A stretch of DNA of 64,000 nt from JAAZBW01 sp035647855 (GTDB taxonomy: Bacteria; Actinomycetota; Actinomycetes; Actinomycetales; Actinomycetaceae), in contig DASRMP010000013.1 of assembly GCA_035647855.1 (NCBI GenBank), forward strand, positions 1 through 64,000, in the 5' to 3' direction. Positions 41,737-50,820 of the stretch are shown here, in pieces. Position 1 is the first letter of the stretch, and every line of letters begins with the position of its first letter. The position numbers and the translations under genes are program-made. The notes beneath the pieces are model-generated. The model searched no databases. It had not been told where the DNA came from and saw only the letters and a list, made by a program, of their open reading frames with translations.

Positions 41737-41998
41737 ACTGTAGGAGTTTCGGCAGCGCGTGCTGGTTTCGTACGGTCTGGGGGTGCTTGTCAGCCTGTTC
41801 AACCGGTGGAGGGGCGACAACTGTAGGAGTTTGACCTCTACTGTAGGAGTTAAACGCGCGTAAAACGCCTACACTAGAAGCTAAATGCGTACAGTAGAGG
41901 AATTTGCCGGTCCGGAGAAGGCGCGAACAGGCCAGAAAGGGCCAATTCTCCCCCGCGGCGCGGTGTGCGTCGGTCCATCGGGGCGAAACTCCTACAGT
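41737..41998. mobile_element. MITE-like element, copy B (15-bp perfect inverted ends)
   Basis: This 262-bp non-coding element begins with ACTGTAGGAGTTTCG and ends with its exact complement CGAAACTCCTACAGT. Two more direct copies of CTGTAGGAGTT lie at 41821 and 41841 and an imperfect complement (AACGCCTACA) at 41864. It is related over its whole length to copy A (299-579). No target-site duplication is evident in the flanks. It fills the gap between the convergent nth and hydrolase genes. The 107 bases before it and 119 after it show nothing recognisable. Confidence 0.68.
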
Positions 41999-42117
41999 GG
42001 TGGCCGAAAGTCGCGGACTGGAGATCCGCAGGCGCCGTCGAGCCGCCCGCAGGCGCCGAACCCGCGTCCAAGCCAAGGCGCAACACGCCCTTCGCCCAGA
42101 GAAGCGCCGACCTGCGC

Positions 42118-43011
42118 CTACCTTGATGCCGCGAGGGCTCCGAGAAGCTGTTCGGTGAGTGCCGCCGGGGATTCCTCCGGCAGAAAATGACCAGCGTCCC
42201 GAATGATTGCCTGCTTCAGGTTCGGCGCCCAACGGGCACTGACCGTCCAGCTGCGCGGGCTGTACATCTGGTCCTCCGCTCCGCGAATGCCGAAGGCCGG
42301 GACCGTGATCGGCCGGTCGATCTTGCGGAGGTAAACGCGGGTGTCGCTCAGGAATGGTGAGCGGGTCTGCCAGCGCAGCGCGTCGACCGCACATCGTGCC
42401 GCGAAAGGGAGGCGGAGAACGGCCGTGTAAGTATCGGCCTCCGCAAGTGCGGCTTCCTCGTCATGTGCCCAGGTCGAGAGGAAGTGGCGGACACCCTCCC
42501 CGGATTTTAGGGAACGTTCGAGAATCGCGGGAAGGTGTCCCGCCTGGAAGTACGGATTGATCCGGGAGGTGAGGAGAGTGCGCCGCAACGCCAGAGGATG
42601 CGGCGTGCCCACTGCAACGATCGCTGCGGTCACCTCGGGAGCGTAGGACGGCATCGCCCATGCGACGTGTGCGCCGATGCCACGGCCCACCACGGTCGCG
42701 CGGGAGTAGCCGAGCGACGAGATGACACCCGCCACGTCGTAGGAGAACTTGGGAGTCGAGATCTGGCGCTGGGCCTTGTCCGAGGCCCCGAATCCGCGCA
42801 GGTCCATGGCAACTACCCGGTATCCAGCTTCTGCCAGTGGCGGGATGACGTGCCGCCACTCCCACCAGAAGCAGGGGAAGCCGTGCAGCAGTATCACGAG
42901 AGGGTCTCCCGCGTTGCCGACTTGCGCCACGTGGAACCGAGCGCCGTTGGCCGCCACAAGGCGGTGTTCCCATGGACCGGGCTGTAGTGCCACGGAGGTG
43001 TCAGCGACCAT
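42118..43011 (-). CDS. Alpha/beta hydrolase with altered nucleophile site
   Basis: A 297-residue protein of the epoxide-hydrolase-like group: HGFPCFWWEWRHVIPPL carries the oxyanion HG motif, DLRGFGASD follows, and DAGHFLPEE holds the C-terminal histidine. The nucleophile elbow, however, reads VVGRGIGAHVAW, with glycine where Ser or Asp is expected. It may be inactive, or use another residue. TAGCCT lies six bases before the ATG at 43011 (leaderless). The position near nth and crp resembles that of ephE in mycobacteria. Confidence 0.85.
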   Translation of the reverse strand: MVADTSVALQPGPWEHRLVAANGARFHVAQVGNAGDPLVILLHGFPCFWWEWRHVIPPLAEAGYRVVAMDLRGFGASDKAQRQISTPKFSYDVAGVISSLGYSRATVVGRGIGAHVAWAMPSYAPEVTAAIVAVGTPHPLALRRTLLTSRINPYFQAGHLPAILERSLKSGEGVRHFLSTWAHDEEAALAEADTYTAVLRLPFAARCAVDALRWQTRSPFLSDTRVYLRKIDRPITVPAFGIRGAEDQMYSPRSWTVSARWAPNLKQAIIRDAGHFLPEESPAALTEQLLGALAASR

Positions 43012-43075
43012 GGGCTGAGGCTACCGGAGCCGAGGCCCGGACGTGCGGTGAGAGTCGCTCACCACACAAGGAACT

Positions 43076-44392
43076 TCACCTCTGAGGATTGTCTCCGAGC
43101 CGTGCCCGGCGCCTTTCGACGGCAGCCCGGATCCGCTGCTCGTCACGGCCCCTGCGGCGGGCACCGTGGGAGACGACCCCGATCATCAGAAGGATGACCC
43201 CGAAGATCAGGATGCGTCCAGTGGAACCGTCTGCCTCGATGTGGTGAGCGATGTTGCCGCCCAAGCCCGCGTGGAACTGCCTCAGCCAATCCTGTGCCGG
43301 CGCGATGAACTCCCGCGCGAATCCGGGCACGGCCACGAACACCGCACCTCCCAACGCGAGGATCGATCCCACCACGAACGCACCCACCGACGACGCACGA
43401 GCAAACAACAGCGCCACCACGAGCACGACGAGCCCGGCCAGGAGTTCCGCCAGCGCGGCGATGTTCATCGTGCCGGTCTCCCACGGCGCGTTCGCGGGCA
43501 GCGTCATCCGGGCACCCGCGTCCGACAGCAGGTACCACGCGATCGGAATCAGGAGGAGCATCGCGACAATGCCCCAGATGTGCGCCCCTACGCGTGAGGG
43601 CACGCGGTCGTACTCGGCGCCATCGAAGAGGGTGTCATCCTTGGCGAGCGTGGTGCCGTAGTTCTCCACCCGGGGGTCCGCCTCGACCGACTCCCGAAGC
43701 CGGGTTGGTTCGTTGGAAGGGACATCGCTCTGTTGATGCAGCAGCGAAGTGCGCTGCACCCCGGAGTTGGAGAACGCGTCAGGTTCGAACGTGTCGGTCG
43801 GCTGTGCGTCCGCGGAGACCCGGCCCCTTCCCGCTGCCGCGCCCGTCACTGCGGCGGTGGCGGCAGCACCCGCCGCAGTAGCGCCCTCAGTAGCGCCCTC
43901 AGCGCGACGCCCGTCCTCCGTGGGCTGATCCACGGTCTCCGACGGCATGTCCGCCACCGGCCGCTCAGCGGTCTCCGATGCGTCAGCCGAGTCCGTGCGT
44001 TGAGCCGCCTCGAATTCCGCCTGCCACTCGGCGGCACTCTCGTCCTGCTCCTCGGATGCCGATGGCATCGGCAGGATCGCAGTGGCCGCCGCAGTGCTCG
44101 CTGCAGTGCCCGCGGCTTCCTCGGCCAGTTCGCCGGTAGCCGCCGTATCAGCGACTACCGCGGCGGTCTCGTCCTGTGATGCGTCCTCGGGAGCCTCGAC
44201 TTCGTCAGAGTCCCTGCGGGCGCCCTCATGTTCGACTGCCTCGTCATAACCGGCCGGAGTGGCCAGCTCCATCTCCTCGGGTGTTACGTCATCCTCAGGG
44301 GAGCGCAGGTCTGAGTCGTAGGGGCTGAGCGCTACGCCCTCATCCGGCGAGGCCGCACTCTCCTCGTGGGTCTTCTTTTCGCTCTCACTCAT
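43076..44392 (-). CDS. Membrane protein with long acidic N-terminal region
   Basis: A 438-residue protein I do not recognise. The first 270 residues are rich in Glu, Ala, Asp and Thr (many EAAE and ATAAV stretches) and look disordered and cytoplasmic. Four hydrophobic helices follow (for example IWGIVAMLLLIPIAWYLL and LAELLAGLVVLVVALLFA), and the protein ends in a short basic tail. The ATG at 44392 has GAGGAGG upstream. The arrangement suggests a membrane scaffold with a long charged tail. It is on the same strand as the neighbouring membrane-protein gene but 108 bases away. Confidence 0.8.
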   Translation of the reverse strand: MSESEKKTHEESAASPDEGVALSPYDSDLRSPEDDVTPEEMELATPAGYDEAVEHEGARRDSDEVEAPEDASQDETAAVVADTAATGELAEEAAGTAASTAAATAILPMPSASEEQDESAAEWQAEFEAAQRTDSADASETAERPVADMPSETVDQPTEDGRRAEGATEGATAAGAAATAAVTGAAAGRGRVSADAQPTDTFEPDAFSNSGVQRTSLLHQQSDVPSNEPTRLRESVEADPRVENYGTTLAKDDTLFDGAEYDRVPSRVGAHIWGIVAMLLLIPIAWYLLSDAGARMTLPANAPWETGTMNIAALAELLAGLVVLVVALLFARASSVGAFVVGSILALGGAVFVAVPGFAREFIAPAQDWLRQFHAGLGGNIAHHIEADGSTGRILIFGVILLMIGVVSHGARRRGRDEQRIRAAVERRRARLGDNPQR

Positions 44393-44500
44393 GTGGACCT
44401 CCTCGGATCACCACCCCCAACGGTAGCGAGGACCCCAACCACCGCGGAAAGTGGCGCGCCGAAGCGGGGGGAGCCATCTTGGGGTTTGTGATTCGAGGCC

Positions 44501-45574
44501 CTACCACGCCGGGGGCAGCGCAGCTGCCGTGCCGGCGTCGCGGGCGTTGCCGATTGCGATACCGCACATGATCAGGATCGGGGGGATCAGGCCGAGGTAG
44601 CCCTTCACGAGGTCTGCCGTCACCGAGGCGAACTCCACCGGAGAGCCCGGCAGGACCGGTACCAGGGTGACGACCACCCACGGCGCGAGGGTGACGACCA
44701 CCCACGGCGCGAGTCCGCCCAGCACCGGTCCCCATGCGGAAAGTATGCCGGTCGCGACACACGCGGCGAGGATCGCGAGCAGGACCACCGATTCCGGCGT
44801 CACGGCGAATGACGGTCCGGTCACCGGCTCCGCGCGCGTTCCGAACCACCAGAGACCGAGGAGGCTCAGAATCACGCCGAGCAATCCGGATAAGAGGTGC
44901 GCGGGTACTCGCGTGGGTGGCGGCGTGCGTGCCAGTTCGCCGGCGTCTGCGTACATCGCCGCGGTTGCGCTTCCGGAGGCTTCCTGGAAAGCCTCGGAGT
45001 TCGCGTACGGGTTCACCTGCGTCGTCGTCCCATTCGTCTCCCACGACGGCGGCGCTTTCACCTCGTGAGACAGACGCCTTGTCGCGGCGAGTCGTTCCAT
45101 TTCGGCGAGTCCGGCCCGGAGGCCCAGTCGCCGGGCAACGGGCATCGCGCTCGCGGCAACCGCGAACAGCATGAGAATCACGAACTGGAGGCCTGTGGCG
45201 CCGTACACCACGGCGGGGTCGTCGGCTGGGCCGGCGAAACCGGCGTCACCACCCGGCAGGAAGCGTTCGAGGCCTCGGCCACCTCCGGTGATCAACGCGA
45301 TCGCAACGATCACAACCGGGATGAGAATGTGTGCCGGACCGTGCCGGCCCGCCGAAGATGCCCAGATCACGCCGAGAATCAATCCGACCGCCTGCACTGG
45401 TGACGCGAACGAGAGCCACTGCGACGCGGACTGAGCGGAGCCAGGAAGACCGGACTGCAGCGGGAGGAGCGTGAGGGCCGCAGTTCCGAGCAGGACGTTG
45501 ACAATGAGGATAAGGATGACAGTGATCAGCGGCGCCGGAGCCGGGTCGGGAGGCTGATCACGCGACGAATTCAC
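44501..45574 (-). CDS. Hypothetical membrane protein
   Basis: A 357-residue protein with about eight hydrophobic helices in two blocks separated by a hydrophilic middle (about 165-225). Near residues 290-310 LAPWVVVT is directly repeated because of an in-frame 24-bp duplication (44665-44712). The start is a GTG at 45574 with TAGGCT six bases upstream and no Shine-Dalgarno sequence. I do not recognise a family. Confidence 0.75.
   Translation of the reverse strand: MNSSRDQPPDPAPAPLITVILILIVNVLLGTAALTLLPLQSGLPGSAQSASQWLSFASPVQAVGLILGVIWASSAGRHGPAHILIPVVIVAIALITGGGRGLERFLPGGDAGFAGPADDPAVVYGATGLQFVILMLFAVAASAMPVARRLGLRAGLAEMERLAATRRLSHEVKAPPSWETNGTTTQVNPYANSEAFQEASGSATAAMYADAGELARTPPPTRVPAHLLSGLLGVILSLLGLWWFGTRAEPVTGPSFAVTPESVVLLAILAACVATGILSAWGPVLGGLAPWVVVTLAPWVVVTLVPVLPGSPVEFASVTADLVKGYLGLIPPILIMCGIAIGNARDAGTAAALPPAW
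44665..44712. repeat. 24-bp in-frame tandem duplication
   Basis: Two exact 24-bp units inside the membrane-protein gene add eight residues to a helix without breaking the frame. It looks recent. Confidence 0.95.
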
Positions 45575-45627
45575 CCGCCCAGCCTAGTGGCGGAGCGGAT
45601 GAATCCGGGGGAGTCGCTCACCGCCCG

Positions 45628-46827
45628 TCAGAAGGTGAAACCGGACCAGAACAGCACGGCGAGGCCAAGGCCTACCACCAGGTTCACGAGGGTCGCGACG
45701 GCGAACACGAGAATTGGCTTGGCCCCGGCGTCCTTCAGCGAACCGATGGAGAACTCGAGACCGATGGAGATGAAGGCTGCCGTGAGGAACCAGCCACGCA
45801 GGGCATTCGCGGTGCCGATGGCCGACTTCGCGATCTCCGGGTCAGCGGTGGACACGAAGATCGTCGCGATGACGGACGCCACCAGGAATCCGAGAACGAA
45901 CTTGGGGAAGCTCTTCCAGAGCATCGACGCCCTGGGACGTGTGCCGTCGGTGTCCTTCTGCGCCTTGAACGCGTACCAGGCCGAGAGGAGAACCGCGACC
46001 ACGCCGAGCAGCGCATTCTGGGTGACCTTCACGATGGTTGCGATTTGAAGGGGCCTTTCGCCCGCCACCGCGCCGGCGGCCGTGACTGCGGCGGTGGTGT
46101 CGATGTTTCCGCCGATCCACGCGCCGGTTACGGCCTCGCTGAGGCCCAGGAGGTTGGCCAGCCAGGGGAGAAGGAAGATCATCGGTACCGCGAACATGAC
46201 CACGAGCGTCGCGGTGTAGGCGAGCTGCTCCTTCTTCGCCTGGACCGTTCCGGCGGCGGCGACGGCGGCGGACACGCCGCAGATCGAGATCGCCGAGGCC
46301 AGCAGGGCGCGGAGCTGGTGGTCCAGGCCGAGAACACCGGCAAACCACCAGGTGAACAAGAAGACAGTGGTGATGAGAAGAACTGCCTGCACGATCGCGG
46401 GACCGGCGGCCGAGGCGATGACGCCGAAATTGATGGACGCTCCCAGCAGCACGAGCCCGGTCTTGATGAAGAACTCGGTGCGGAACGCGGCGCTCATACG
46501 TTCGCGGACTCCGAGAATGGACAGCAGGGCATTCGCGCCGAAGCCGAGGAGGATCGCGTAGATGGGGAACTCGATCGACTTCGCGATCTGCCCGAAACCG
46601 GTGCCGGCTGTCGCCTCAGGAACCCAGTCAGTCAGCCACTGCACCAGGGCCGTGAGGAGGAAGACCACCACGAGCCCGACGGCGGTCCACACTCGGTGGG
46701 AGGCAGCACTGGGCGCGCTCTGCGCAAGGGTTGCCGCGACCTCGGGCGTGGGGGCGTTGCCGCCCACAGGCGTGGCGTCAGCGGATGTCAGGCCCGGCTC
46801 CTTCACGAATGAGTCCTGGGTGCTCAT
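45628..46827 (-). CDS. YeiH-family putative sulfate exporter
   Basis: A 399-residue polytopic protein of the YeiH/PSE family (PF03601). Typical segments are TGLVLLGASINFGVI, ISICGVSAAVAAAGT, GAWIGGNIDTTAAVTAAG and IATIVKVTQNALLGV. Members are thought to export sulfite, sulfate or related anions. The ATG overlaps the stop of a 53-codon membrane peptide gene (ATGA), so they are coupled. About 40 hydrophilic residues precede the first helix. Confidence 0.9.
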   Translation of the reverse strand: MSTQDSFVKEPGLTSADATPVGGNAPTPEVAATLAQSAPSAASHRVWTAVGLVVVFLLTALVQWLTDWVPEATAGTGFGQIAKSIEFPIYAILLGFGANALLSILGVRERMSAAFRTEFFIKTGLVLLGASINFGVIASAAGPAIVQAVLLITTVFLFTWWFAGVLGLDHQLRALLASAISICGVSAAVAAAGTVQAKKEQLAYTATLVVMFAVPMIFLLPWLANLLGLSEAVTGAWIGGNIDTTAAVTAAGAVAGERPLQIATIVKVTQNALLGVVAVLLSAWYAFKAQKDTDGTRPRASMLWKSFPKFVLGFLVASVIATIFVSTADPEIAKSAIGTANALRGWFLTAAFISIGLEFSIGSLKDAGAKPILVFAVATLVNLVVGLGLAVLFWSGFTF

Positions 46828-46985
46828 GGGATCAGTCCCGGAGGGATGACGCGGGTGAGCGCGAGGACGAGGAGCACCAATCCGAGGATGGTCGCGGCCC
46901 AGTCCTCATTGATCGAGAACTTGCCGTCGGCACGCGGATCCGTGCCGGGATCTTCAGCCGCCGGGCGCTGCGCCGGTTGGGACAT
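46824..46985 (-). CDS. 53-residue membrane peptide coupled to the YeiH-type exporter
   Basis: A short frame, MSQPAQRPAAEDPGTDPRAD onwards, ending in PPGLIP. Its second half (WAATILGLVLLVLALTRVI) is a single membrane helix. AAGGAG stands eight bases before the ATG at 46985. The stop overlaps the exporter start by four bases (ATGA), which points to a small subunit or folding partner of the exporter. I know no named family. Confidence 0.8.
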   Translation of the reverse strand: MSQPAQRPAAEDPGTDPRADGKFSINEDWAATILGLVLLVLALTRVIPPGLIP

Positions 46986-47087
46986 CTCAGCTCTCCTTCT
47001 CGGTGGGGGCCATGGGCGTCACCGGGTCCGACAGTAGGCCCACGCAGGCCCCGAATGCCAATAGGTGTTGCATCCTGGCCCGCTTCG

Positions 47088-47864
47088 CTAAGTCCGGCAC
47101 CGTGCCCGCCGCCGGAGCAGAATCGCGACCGCGAACGAGGCGACCACGGCGGCCACGAGAGCAGCGAAACCGATCTGCCCCGTGCGGTCGAGCACAACCT
47201 GCTCCTCCCACTTCCGGATGGGCCAGCCCTCGTCGCGCGCAATTCTGGCAAGTGCGCGGTCCGGATTGACCGCGACCGGGTGCCCGACCGCCCGCAGGAG
47301 GGGCTCGTCCGTGATCGAGTCCGAATACGCCCAGCATCGTTCGAGATCCCAGCCCCGCCGGTCGGCCATCGCGGCCATGGCAACGGGTTTCGCCTCGCCA
47401 TAGTTGTACGCAGAGATACCGCCCGTGTACTTCCCGTCCTCGATCTCCAACTGGGTCGCGATCATTCCCTCGACGTCGAGAAGATGCATGATCGGCCGCA
47501 CGATGGCCTCCGCCGAAGCAGAGACAATGATCACATCGTGGCCCGCAGCGTGATGGGCAGAGAAGGCGTCCAGCGCCTCCCGATACACGACGGGCTGGAT
47601 GGTTTCGGTGAGGGCCGCATCCACGACCGAGTCGAACTCGGCGACCGACCACCCCGAGACCATCTCGGTGAGGTCCTCCCTGAGCCGATCGCTCCGTTCG
47701 TGTGTGGCGTCGAGCAGGTGATAAGCGAGTTGCGACTGAGCCGCGCGCATGACGTCCCGGCGCCGAACCAGGCCCGCGCGCAACAGCGGCTTCGTCAGCG
47801 CGAGCGATGACGGTTTCGCGAGCACCGTCTTGTCGAGGTCGAAGAACGCTGCGGAGGTCGCCAT
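47088..47864 (-). CDS. HAD-IB family phosphatase with C-terminal membrane helix
   Basis: A 258-residue protein of the SerB-like HAD family: AFFDLDKTVL (nucleophile DxD), IIVSASAEAIV (motif II), and SDSITDEPLL (motif IV aspartates). A hydrophobic helix (FAALVAAVVASFAVAILL) near the end anchors it. Relatives include lysophosphatidic-acid and phosphoserine phosphatases; the substrate is not evident. The ATG at 47864 has AAGGAG upstream. It is divergent from ssd, as Rv3661 is from Rv3660c in M. tuberculosis. Confidence 0.9.
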   Translation of the reverse strand: MATSAAFFDLDKTVLAKPSSLALTKPLLRAGLVRRRDVMRAAQSQLAYHLLDATHERSDRLREDLTEMVSGWSVAEFDSVVDAALTETIQPVVYREALDAFSAHHAAGHDVIIVSASAEAIVRPIMHLLDVEGMIATQLEIEDGKYTGGISAYNYGEAKPVAMAAMADRRGWDLERCWAYSDSITDEPLLRAVGHPVAVNPDRALARIARDEGWPIRKWEEQVVLDRTGQIGFAALVAAVVASFAVAILLRRRARCRT

Positions 47865-48062
47865 TCTTCCGTCTCCTTCCCACAGGGGCACATTCAGAGT
47901 ACGGCACCGTTCCGCGCCGATCCGTGATGCGTCCGCGCAGAAGTCGCTCGCACACGGTTCTCCACGAGTGACAAATCTCCACAGGCACGATGGCGCAGCC
48001 TTTCTCCACAGTTCACCGGCCGTGCGCCGCATCGGGTGGACCTCCGCGGCAATGTGGCACCC

Positions 48063-49076
48063 ATGACGTCTCAGATTGCTGATTCACTTGCTCCAGCCGC
48101 ATCCGTGTCCGTACGGGGTGGGGCTGCCGTCGTCGTCGACCCATTCGGGACGACGGCCCTTCGCGAACTTGCGGAACTCACGGGTCTGCAGGTCCGGACC
48201 AGCCGGGTGTGGCCGTTCGATCTCGGCCCGAGGGACAGGGTCGTGTCCACGGTCCCGGTACCGCGGGCCCGAAGCGGCGATGTCCTGGGCGTGGTGGTCG
48301 GAACTTTTACGCCTCCGGGCATCGGCGAGGCCTGGCCAGACCGGACAGTGACGCTGGAGGAGGGGGCTGCCGGTATCGTCGCGCATCTCGCGGGCGACTC
48401 GGACCCATCCGGCATGGTGGTGGCGGTCACCGGTACGCGGGGCGGCATCGGCACCACGACATTCGGCGCCGCACTCGCACGCATCCTGGCCGAGGAGCCG
48501 CTCGCGGTCGCATTCGTGGACACCGACCCCGTGCCGCGAGCCCGGGCACTCCTGGAACTGACCGAGGGGATCTCGTGGGCAGATCTCGCCGGCGAAACCG
48601 GCCCGTTCCTGCCGCATCGCATCGACGCGAGCCTGCCGGTGTGGGAGCGCGTGCGCGTGCTCGCGTCGGACCATCGCGGGATGGCGGGCCTTCGGCCGGG
48701 CGCCGCGGTGCACGCACTCGCGTGTGCGCTCGACGTCGTCGTGGTCGACTCCGGACGGGATCTTGACATGGCGAGGGAATTCCAGCCCACGCTTTTTGTG
48801 CCGGTCCTGGCCGGAGATCTCGCGGACATCGAGTTCGTGGGCCGGCTGAGGATGTCTCTCGACTCGTCGTGCGCCGTGGTTCCCGTAGTCCGCGCGGGCG
48901 GCGCCATGCGGCCGGAGGAGGCGGCGCTGCGGTTGGGCGTGGAAGTCGTTGCGCTCGGCATCGAGCGGAATGGCGCGGCCGCCGCCGCTCACGGCTCACG
49001 TCCGGGTGAGCGGCCCCGTGGGGCGGTCGCTCAGGCGGCACGAGCCGTCGCGCGAATCTGCCTGAAGCAGCTATGA
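48063..49076 (+). CDS. ssd: Septum-site/CpaE-like ATPase-fold protein (Ssd)
   Basis: A 337-residue protein with a MinD/CpaE-type fold. The region that should be Walker A reads TGTRGGIGTTTF, so both signature lysines of the deviant P-loop are missing; ATP hydrolysis is doubtful. FVDTDPVPRARALLEL and VVVVDSGRDLD mark the later strands. Orthologues next to tadA (Rv3660c) affect septum placement; in Tad systems CpaE/TadZ localises the pilus machine. It starts at the ATG at 48063 and overlaps tadA as ATGA. Confidence 0.85.
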   Translation: MTSQIADSLAPAASVSVRGGAAVVVDPFGTTALRELAELTGLQVRTSRVWPFDLGPRDRVVSTVPVPRARSGDVLGVVVGTFTPPGIGEAWPDRTVTLEEGAAGIVAHLAGDSDPSGMVVAVTGTRGGIGTTTFGAALARILAEEPLAVAFVDTDPVPRARALLELTEGISWADLAGETGPFLPHRIDASLPVWERVRVLASDHRGMAGLRPGAAVHALACALDVVVVDSGRDLDMAREFQPTLFVPVLAGDLADIEFVGRLRMSLDSSCAVVPVVRAGGAMRPEEAALRLGVEVVALGIERNGAAAAAHGSRPGERPRGAVAQAARAVARICLKQL

Positions 49077-50191
49077 AGATCGAACGGGTCCGCGACCGGG
49101 TGGCAGGTGGCTCCACGCTGGCGCACGCGCTCGCTGCGGAGGGTGGGCTCTCGGCCACGACAGTCGTCCTCGAGCGGGAACTCGCCGGCGCGCGTCTCCT
49201 CGGGGCGGGCGAGGAACTGCAGGGTCTGCTCACGGAGCCGGGCGTGACCGACGTCGTCGTGCACTCGGGGACCGTGTGGGTGGACCGCGGAGACGGGATG
49301 GAGGACGCCGGCGTGAGTCTCGGTGGCGAACGGGAGGTGCGGGCACTGGCGGTGCGCCTCTCCGCGCTGGCCGGGCAGCGCCTCGACGACGCCGCTCCCA
49401 TCGTCGACGGCGTGCTCCCCAGCGGGGTCCGGCTTCATGCCGTGCTCCCGCCGCTTGCGGCGGACGGCACTTCGATCTCACTGCGGACCCACCACCAGCA
49501 GACACTGACGCTGGATGAGTTGCACCGCCGCGGCGCGACCGGCCCACTGGCCGACGCCGCGCTCCGGGCCCTCGTACGGGGACGGGCGAACGGCGTGCTG
49601 GCGGGCGCGACCGGCACCGGCAAGACGACACTGCTCTCGGCACTCATCGGAGTTGTGAGACCGGACGAGCGCATCGTGTGCATCGAGGAGGTGCGGGAAC
49701 TCGAACCGGACCATCCGCACGTGGTGCATTTGCAGTCGCGTGCCGCGAATGTGCAGTCGGCCGGCGCGGTCGGGCTCGATTCGCTGGTGCGGGCGGCGCT
49801 GCGGATGCGGCCCGACCGGATCGTCCTCGGCGAGGCCCGCGGCTCCGAGGTCCGCGAGGTGCTGACCGCGCTCAACACGGGACACGCCGGATCGTGGTTC
49901 ACGCTGCACGCCAACTCGGTGACGGACGTCCCCGCGAGACTCGTGGCACTCGGCGCGCTGGCGGGCATGGCCCCGGGGACGATTGCGCTTCAGGCCGGCG
50001 TGGCGCTCGACGTGGTTGTGCTGCTACGCCGCGAAGGCGGCGTACGGCGGGTATCGCAACTGGCCGGTCTCCGTGCGGATCCTGGTCACGGTGCGGGGCT
50101 CGCCGCCGTGCCGGTGCTGGAGGTTGCCCGCGGGACGGAGACCCCGGTGAGGGGAGCCTGGGAGAGGTTCGCGGAGCGGTGGATGGGCTGA
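49073..50191 (+). CDS. tadA: Tad secretion ATPase TadA/CpaF
   Basis: A 372-residue secretion ATPase that energises Tad pilus assembly at the membrane. Walker A GATGTGKTTLL is near residue 179, the Asp box RIVCIEEVRELEP follows, Walker B is RIVLGEARGSEV, and the histidine box is SWFTLHANS. The N-terminal part (LTEPGVTDVVVHSG) matches the CpaF N-domain. The start is fused to the ssd stop (ATGA). Confidence 0.94.
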   Translation: MKIERVRDRVAGGSTLAHALAAEGGLSATTVVLERELAGARLLGAGEELQGLLTEPGVTDVVVHSGTVWVDRGDGMEDAGVSLGGEREVRALAVRLSALAGQRLDDAAPIVDGVLPSGVRLHAVLPPLAADGTSISLRTHHQQTLTLDELHRRGATGPLADAALRALVRGRANGVLAGATGTGKTTLLSALIGVVRPDERIVCIEEVRELEPDHPHVVHLQSRAANVQSAGAVGLDSLVRAALRMRPDRIVLGEARGSEVREVLTALNTGHAGSWFTLHANSVTDVPARLVALGALAGMAPGTIALQAGVALDVVVLLRREGGVRRVSQLAGLRADPGHGAGLAAVPVLEVARGTETPVRGAWERFAERWMG

Positions 50192-50820
50192 CCCGGGCGC
50201 TGCTGATTGTTGCCCTGCTGATGTGGGGGTTCGCCCATGTCATCAAAGTGAGCCCGCGCCGGCTGCCCGTTCCCGCGTGGCGGGTGGCGATGGCCCGGAT
50301 TTGGCGAGCGAGGTCGCGGCGGCAGGTGGACGTGGGAGCACTGATTACAGAGGTCGCGACTCGGCTGCGCTCGGGGGCGGGTGCTGCGGAGGCGTGGGAC
50401 GGAGCGGCTGCACGCGCCGGGCTGCCGACCGGCATGGTGGACGGCCTGCCGGCCGCGCTCGCCGCGCTTCCCGCTGGACCCGCCGGCGCCGGAGCGCGCG
50501 CGGCGTGGCGGATGGCGGCTGAACTCGGCGCGCCTCTCGCCGAGACGCTGGACGATTGCGCAACGGCGCTCTCGCACGTCGAGGAGAACGCCGCGTCGCG
50601 GTCGGTGGCGCTCGCGGGACCCCTGGCGAGCGCTCGACTGCTGGCCGCACTGCCCGTCCTCGGTGTCCTCCTTGGAACGGGACTCGGCGCCGACCCTCTC
50701 AAGCAGTTGCTCGGAGGGGGCGTTGGAACCGGCGCCGGAGTGCTCGGCGCGGTGCTGTATGCGGCGGGGCTGCGCTGGTCCGGACGGCTCGTGCGGGCGG
50801 CCCGTGGGACCGAGGCATGA
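50179..50820 (+). CDS. tadB: Tad inner-membrane protein TadB-like
   Basis: A 213-residue protein with an N-terminal helix (ALLIVALLMWGFAHVI), a T2SSF-like helical middle (VDVGALITEVATRLRSGAGA onwards) and two C-terminal helices. I start it at the GTG at 50179, inside the end of tadA, with GAGAGG about ten bases upstream; an ATG at 50221 is another choice. It is shorter than classical TadB, as usual for actinobacterial loci. Confidence 0.8.
   Translation: MDGLTRALLIVALLMWGFAHVIKVSPRRLPVPAWRVAMARIWRARSRRQVDVGALITEVATRLRSGAGAAEAWDGAAARAGLPTGMVDGLPAALAALPAGPAGAGARAAWRMAAELGAPLAETLDDCATALSHVEENAASRSVALAGPLASARLLAALPVLGVLLGTGLGADPLKQLLGGGVGTGAGVLGAVLYAAGLRWSGRLVRAARGTEA

Noticed and set aside
47960..48015. 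Two CTCCACAG sequences between the HAD and ssd genes
   Set aside because: They match a DnaA box only partly and no other replication-origin feature is present.
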